From contig SBFZ01000102.1 of assembly GCA_006227095.1 (NCBI GenBank), positions 1 through 17,205 on the forward strand: a stretch of 17,205 nt of DNA. The letters run 5' to 3'. A program made the translations under genes and the position numbers. This document shows, in pieces, positions 13,756 through 17,205 of this stretch (position 1 is the stretch's first letter; each line of letters opens with the position of its first letter). Below the pieces are notes generated by a model. It was given only the letters and a program-made list of their open reading frames with translations, did not search any database and had not been told where the DNA came from. This DNA comes from Bacteroidota bacterium. GTDB taxonomy: Bacteria > Bacteroidota > Bacteroidia > Bacteroidales > VadinHA17.

Positions 13756-13794
13756 CCGGATCACTGTCTGAACGAAGTGAAGACGGTAATCCGG
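13756..13794. repeat. REP-like imperfect hairpin
   Basis: CCGGAT at 13756-13761 pairs with ATCCGG at 13789-13794; inside, AC/GT and GTCT/AGAC also pair, leaving one mismatch, one wobble and an 11-base loop containing ACGAAGTGA. It lies 6 bases before the ccsBA stop on the other strand, with no T-run, so it is not a standard terminator. It has the look of a dispersed intergenic palindrome. Confidence 0.5.
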
Positions 13795-13800
13795 CAGGCA

Positions 13801-16800
13801 TCACAGCCTGGATCCTCTCCGGTACGCAAATCGCGCTGCAACCGCCAGGCTGATCAGCACAGCCGCTGCCACATATACAAACACCGGTACCGGAACCGGG
13901 TCACCCCCGGCATAGGAATGAAGCCCCGACAGGTAATAATTGACGCCGAAATATGTCATCAGCACCGAGGAGAATGCAAATAGTGCCAGGAGATTGAAGG
14001 TGTAGGTATCCTTCATACCCGGTATCATCCGCGAATGTGTGACCAGTGTATACACTATGATGGTTATCAGTGACCATGTCTCCTTCGGATCCCAGCCCCA
14101 GTAACGGCCCCACGACTCATTGGCCCATATTGCACCAAGGAATGTTCCGATGGTAAGAAAATAGAGACCCAGGGTCAGCGACCTGTAGTTGATGACTGTA
14201 AGCTCATCTATTACAGCGCTGATCCTATCCCTGTTGCCCTGGTGAATAAACAGCATCATCACCAGTACAATAAGCCCCAGTATGGCTCCCAGCCCAAGAA
14301 ACCCATAGCTGCCGGTTATTACCGATACATGAAGCGTAAGCCAGTAAGAACGCAGGACGGGCACAAGGTTGGTGATCTCAGGGTCCATGAAGCTCAGGTG
14401 CGCCACCATTAATGTCAGTCCGCCCAGCACTGATGTGGCTGCAAGGGTAAGCAGTGACTTCCGGGCAAACATCAACCCTGCAAGAAGGGTAACCCATGAG
14501 ATGAAGAGCAGTGACTCATACCCGTTGCTCATTGGCGAGTGACCCGAGATGTACCACCTGATCCCCAGCCCCAGGGTATGAAACAGAAATCCCAGCGCAA
14601 TCAGTCCTGCAAGAATACCGAGAATGATGCCTTTCAACGGCCTGCCCCGGATAATCATCGCAATGATGGTGATAATCATTATCAGCCCGACGGTTGCGTA
14701 AAAGGGGAAAAGCCTCTCAAAAATCTTTGCCTTGTAATAAAACAGCTCAGCCTTTACCTTGGTTACTGAAGGCAATTCATATCCGGCATGTGAACGCTGA
14801 TACTGCTTCAGTGCCGAAACATATTCATCGGGGCTGGCTGATGTACGTGTCATGGAAGTGACTGTCTGGGCCCAGAGCGGCACGACGCTTACAACAAAAA
14901 GAGAATCATCGCTGCCGAGACCCTGCCTGACAGCCTCCTCAGCCCTGCCCCAGTGATCTGTTCCGTCACGCAGCGGGAATACCCTCATGAAATCACCCCG
15001 TGACATCATGTAGCAAATGTTTACCCTCTCGTCAACCTTGATGACCTCCTTGTCAAACTTGGTACGCTCACTTTCGGCTTTTGAATAGGCCTGGTCTACA
15101 AGTGATGCAAGCTTATAACCTCCGGTTTCGCCAAAGGTTACAATATCAGAAAATGCTGCCTTTTCACCCTGAAGGTTAAGTGTTTTACGCAATTCCTCAT
15201 TTGATACCTTGATCATTGGCACATTCTGCCAGTGAAAGAAGTCGAGCGAACATCCGAGGAAAACCTGCATGGGTGAAAGGCCGTCAAGACTGTTCTCCCT
15301 TGAAACCTTCCTCAGAATATCACTGCTGATGGTATAAAGCGGCTTCGTTCGTCCCTTCTGGTCCTGTGCCAGAACCGCCCCGAAATTATCGGCTGCCTTC
15401 TTTTCAATCACCAGGTGCTGGCTCTTAACCGGAACAAAAGATGCCAGCAGAAGCAGTGCGATTACTGCTGCAGGCCTCCTGTAGTTTGAGCTCCAGTGGC
15501 CCGGTGCCACCGTACGGAAGAATGACTTCCTGTTGATCAGTGAAAGGATGATGAAAAGGAAAAGGAGACCATAACCGGCATAGGTTGTATACATCCCGGC
15601 AGGGTCATGGTTTACCGAAAGGATAGTGCCAAGTTCATCATGATCATAGGACGACTGATAGAATCGATAACCCCGGTATTTGAGGATATGATTCATATAT
15701 ATATCATACGGCATTTCCGTTCCGTGTTCCGGGTCGGAAAGAGTAACCCTGCTCTTGAATCCGGAGGGACTGTTTGACCCCGGGTACCTTTCAACGATGA
15801 AATCATTAAGCTTCAGGCTGAACGGGAGCTCTATGCCGGCTGGTCCGTAGCTCACTTTTGCAGTCATGGTGCCTGCCTGGCCCTGCCATGATGACCTCCC
15901 TTCACCGCCATTATCCCAGAGGTATATCTTCTCCTGTTTGCCACTGCCAGCAATGGAAAACTCCAGGGCACCTCCGGCCTGGCTATCGCCTGAACCATTT
16001 TCCGCCACCACTGTTCCGCTCATGGTCAGCAGCTGTGGCATGAGCCTGTAATTTCCTATAGTATAAACAGTTCCCCTGACCAGTTGTACCAGGGTGTCAG
16101 CAGGAAAAACTTCTGTCCTCATCTCCTGCATTACTGTTGAACGCAGTCCTGCGGATGACCTAATATAGAAAGATGTACCATCAGTGGTGACAGTGATGTC
16201 TGCATCAGTTCCGAATCCTGCCGTCATATCGCCTATCATTCCTGTTTCACCCATTGAGAGTACGACAGTTTCACTATTCACCATGTCAGGGGTGGCAATG
16301 AAATATACCATTGGAATCCCGCCGGCGGCCTCTACTACCTTTTTCACGGCACCCGGCATGTATCTTTCAAAAACAAGGGATACACTCTCACCGCCGGCTT
16401 TAAGACTTTTCCTGTATTTTGAATGGCGCCCGCCTGAGACACTCAGTGCAGCTTCATGTCTCTCATTTGTTTTTCCTTCGGGACTGACCAGCTCGAAAGA
16501 GACGGTATTGCCTGATGACCATGTAAAGGAGGAAGATTCTCCCTCACGGATATGCATCATGCCGTCATAACCGGTATATCTTGTTATGGTAGCTCCGGCC
16601 ACCATTACTATAAAGGCTGCATGGAAGAGCAGCACAGTCAGTTTTTCCCTGCGCCACAGCCTGAAAACATAAATCTGCCCAGCGAGATTTATCACCAGCA
16701 GAAGAAACAGCAGTTCAAACCACATGGTGTTGTAAACGGCTGCCCTGGAGGCAGCCTGTCCGAAATCATTCTCAATAAAGGTTGCCACTGCCATTGCAAC

Positions 16801-16863
16801 AGCAAGTACAATAAAGAGAATACCCATCATTGCGGGTGTTAAAAGAAACCTTAATGCTTTCAT
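13801..16863 (-). CDS. ccsBA: Fused cytochrome c biogenesis protein CcsB-CcsA (ResB-ResC), System II
   Basis: Carries heme across the inner membrane and ligates it to apocytochrome c on the periplasmic side. The 1020-residue product has a CcsB/ResB part (membrane helices near 9-30, 47-65 and 77-95, with His81 in the third; a periplasmic domain to about 425; a helix near 428-444), then a helix at 464-478, a periplasmic insert of about 230 residues (481-715), and a CcsA/ResC part with several helices. The CcsA heme site is intact: the tryptophan-rich WWD region (913-930, with WGRYWGWDPKETW), plus His762, His845 and His943. No CxxCH site occurs in the protein itself. It follows the Crp/Fnr-like gene by 21 bases, probably in one operon, and ends before a strong terminator. 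Confidence 0.93.
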   Translation of the reverse strand: MKALRFLLTPAMMGILFIVLAVAMAVATFIENDFGQAASRAAVYNTMWFELLFLLLVINLAGQIYVFRLWRREKLTVLLFHAAFIVMVAGATITRYTGYDGMMHIREGESSSFTWSSGNTVSFELVSPEGKTNERHEAALSVSGGRHSKYRKSLKAGGESVSLVFERYMPGAVKKVVEAAGGIPMVYFIATPDMVNSETVVLSMGETGMIGDMTAGFGTDADITVTTDGTSFYIRSSAGLRSTVMQEMRTEVFPADTLVQLVRGTVYTIGNYRLMPQLLTMSGTVVAENGSGDSQAGGALEFSIAGSGKQEKIYLWDNGGEGRSSWQGQAGTMTAKVSYGPAGIELPFSLKLNDFIVERYPGSNSPSGFKSRVTLSDPEHGTEMPYDIYMNHILKYRGYRFYQSSYDHDELGTILSVNHDPAGMYTTYAGYGLLFLFIILSLINRKSFFRTVAPGHWSSNYRRPAAVIALLLLASFVPVKSQHLVIEKKAADNFGAVLAQDQKGRTKPLYTISSDILRKVSRENSLDGLSPMQVFLGCSLDFFHWQNVPMIKVSNEELRKTLNLQGEKAAFSDIVTFGETGGYKLASLVDQAYSKAESERTKFDKEVIKVDERVNICYMMSRGDFMRVFPLRDGTDHWGRAEEAVRQGLGSDDSLFVVSVVPLWAQTVTSMTRTSASPDEYVSALKQYQRSHAGYELPSVTKVKAELFYYKAKIFERLFPFYATVGLIMIITIIAMIIRGRPLKGIILGILAGLIALGFLFHTLGLGIRWYISGHSPMSNGYESLLFISWVTLLAGLMFARKSLLTLAATSVLGGLTLMVAHLSFMDPEITNLVPVLRSYWLTLHVSVITGSYGFLGLGAILGLIVLVMMLFIHQGNRDRISAVIDELTVINYRSLTLGLYFLTIGTFLGAIWANESWGRYWGWDPKETWSLITIIVYTLVTHSRMIPGMKDTYTFNLLALFAFSSVLMTYFGVNYYLSGLHSYAGGDPVPVPVFVYVAAAVLISLAVAARFAYRRGSRL

Positions 16864-16884
16864 GAAATCAATTTAGATACAAAT

Positions 16885-17205
16885 CTATCCTTTTTCGGAT
16901 ATCACATTCAGTTTATCCCTGTCGAGTATCTTTAAAGAGCGGGGAGTGGCATGAATAATATGTTCGTTTTCAAACTCTCCTATTATCCTTACCACGCTCT
17001 CCTTTGCCATGTTTGTCATTTCCCCGAGCTCCTGGCGTGAGAGTAGCATCTCAAATTCATCCGAGCGGAATATTTTGTCAGCGAAATACAAAAGGGCTTC
17101 GGCAAGCCTTCCGTGCATCTTTTTCTGTGTGAGGTTGAGAACCTTCTGATGGAGTTTCAGTGATTTTTCACTCAGATCTTCAATGAAGCCGGCTGCAAAA
17201 CCCGG
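16885..17205 (-). CDS. Crp/Fnr-family transcriptional regulator, C-terminal part (cut by window edge)
   Basis: The frame stays open to the right edge, so the visible 106 residues are the C-terminal end of a longer protein. They hold the end of the dimer helix (SLKLHQKVLNLTQKKMHGRLAEALLYFADKIF) and a winged helix-turn-helix: LLSRQELGEMTNMAKESVVRIIGEFE, then HIIHATPRSLKILDRDKL. This is the Crp/Fnr layout. The N-terminal sensor domain is outside the window, so it is not possible to tell an FNR-type iron-sulfur sensor from a cyclic-nucleotide or heme sensor. It lies 21 bases upstream of ccsBA in the same direction, which suggests control of respiratory genes; that is inference. Confidence 0.88.
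   Translation of the reverse strand, partial: PGFAAGFIEDLSEKSLKLHQKVLNLTQKKMHGRLAEALLYFADKIFRSDEFEMLLSRQELGEMTNMAKESVVRIIGEFENEHIIHATPRSLKILDRDKLNVISEKG

Noticed and set aside
1..17205. CRISPR array or tandem direct repeats
   Set aside because: No regularly spaced direct repeats were seen; the only notable repeats are the inverted ones near tRNA-His.

Overview
The window reads as chromosomal core DNA from a member of the Bacteroidota (Bacteroidales/Marinilabiliales-like). Four things point there: the block rsfS-ftsH-DUF2007-cdsA next to birA; a zinc-free type B ribosomal protein L31; a fused CcsB-CcsA cytochrome c assembly protein with the long periplasmic insert seen in this phylum; and several promoters of the Bacteroidota form TTTG-N19/20-TAnnTTTG, while E. 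coli-like -35/-10 pairs were not noticed. No transposase, phage, CRISPR, toxin-antitoxin or recognisable defence gene was found.

Layout, left to right. (1) 1-3054, minus strand: a tight operon rsfS > ftsH > DUF2007 > cdsA (cdsA cut by the left edge), covering ribosome silencing, membrane proteolysis and phospholipid synthesis. (2) birA (plus) diverges from it and overlaps the 3' end of an SRPBCC gene that follows pyrE on the minus strand. (3) A Nudix gene (plus) sits between pyrE and coaD with no spare base: its start codon abuts the pyrE start and its stop abuts the coaD stop. (4) lon > coaD, minus. (5) rpmE type B, minus, a one-gene unit with a clear promoter, a 5' leader hairpin and an intrinsic terminator. 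(6) A flippase, a class V aminotransferase and a GNAT acetyltransferase, all minus; the last two are almost certainly co-transcribed. (7) tRNA-His (plus) with its own promoter, followed at once by a 131-bp palindromic element that supplies intrinsic terminators in both directions, then a second hairpin. (8) A Crp/Fnr-family regulator (cut by the right edge) > ccsBA, minus, for cytochrome c maturation.

Most coding content is ordinary housekeeping. The best candidates for something unusual are non-coding: the head-to-head terminator palindrome abutting tRNA-His, a tandem U-U mismatch in the tRNA-His acceptor stem, the zero-length pyrE/Nudix intergenic region, and a hairpin at the predicted 5' end of the rpmE mRNA. 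I do not see a convincing new multi-gene system.
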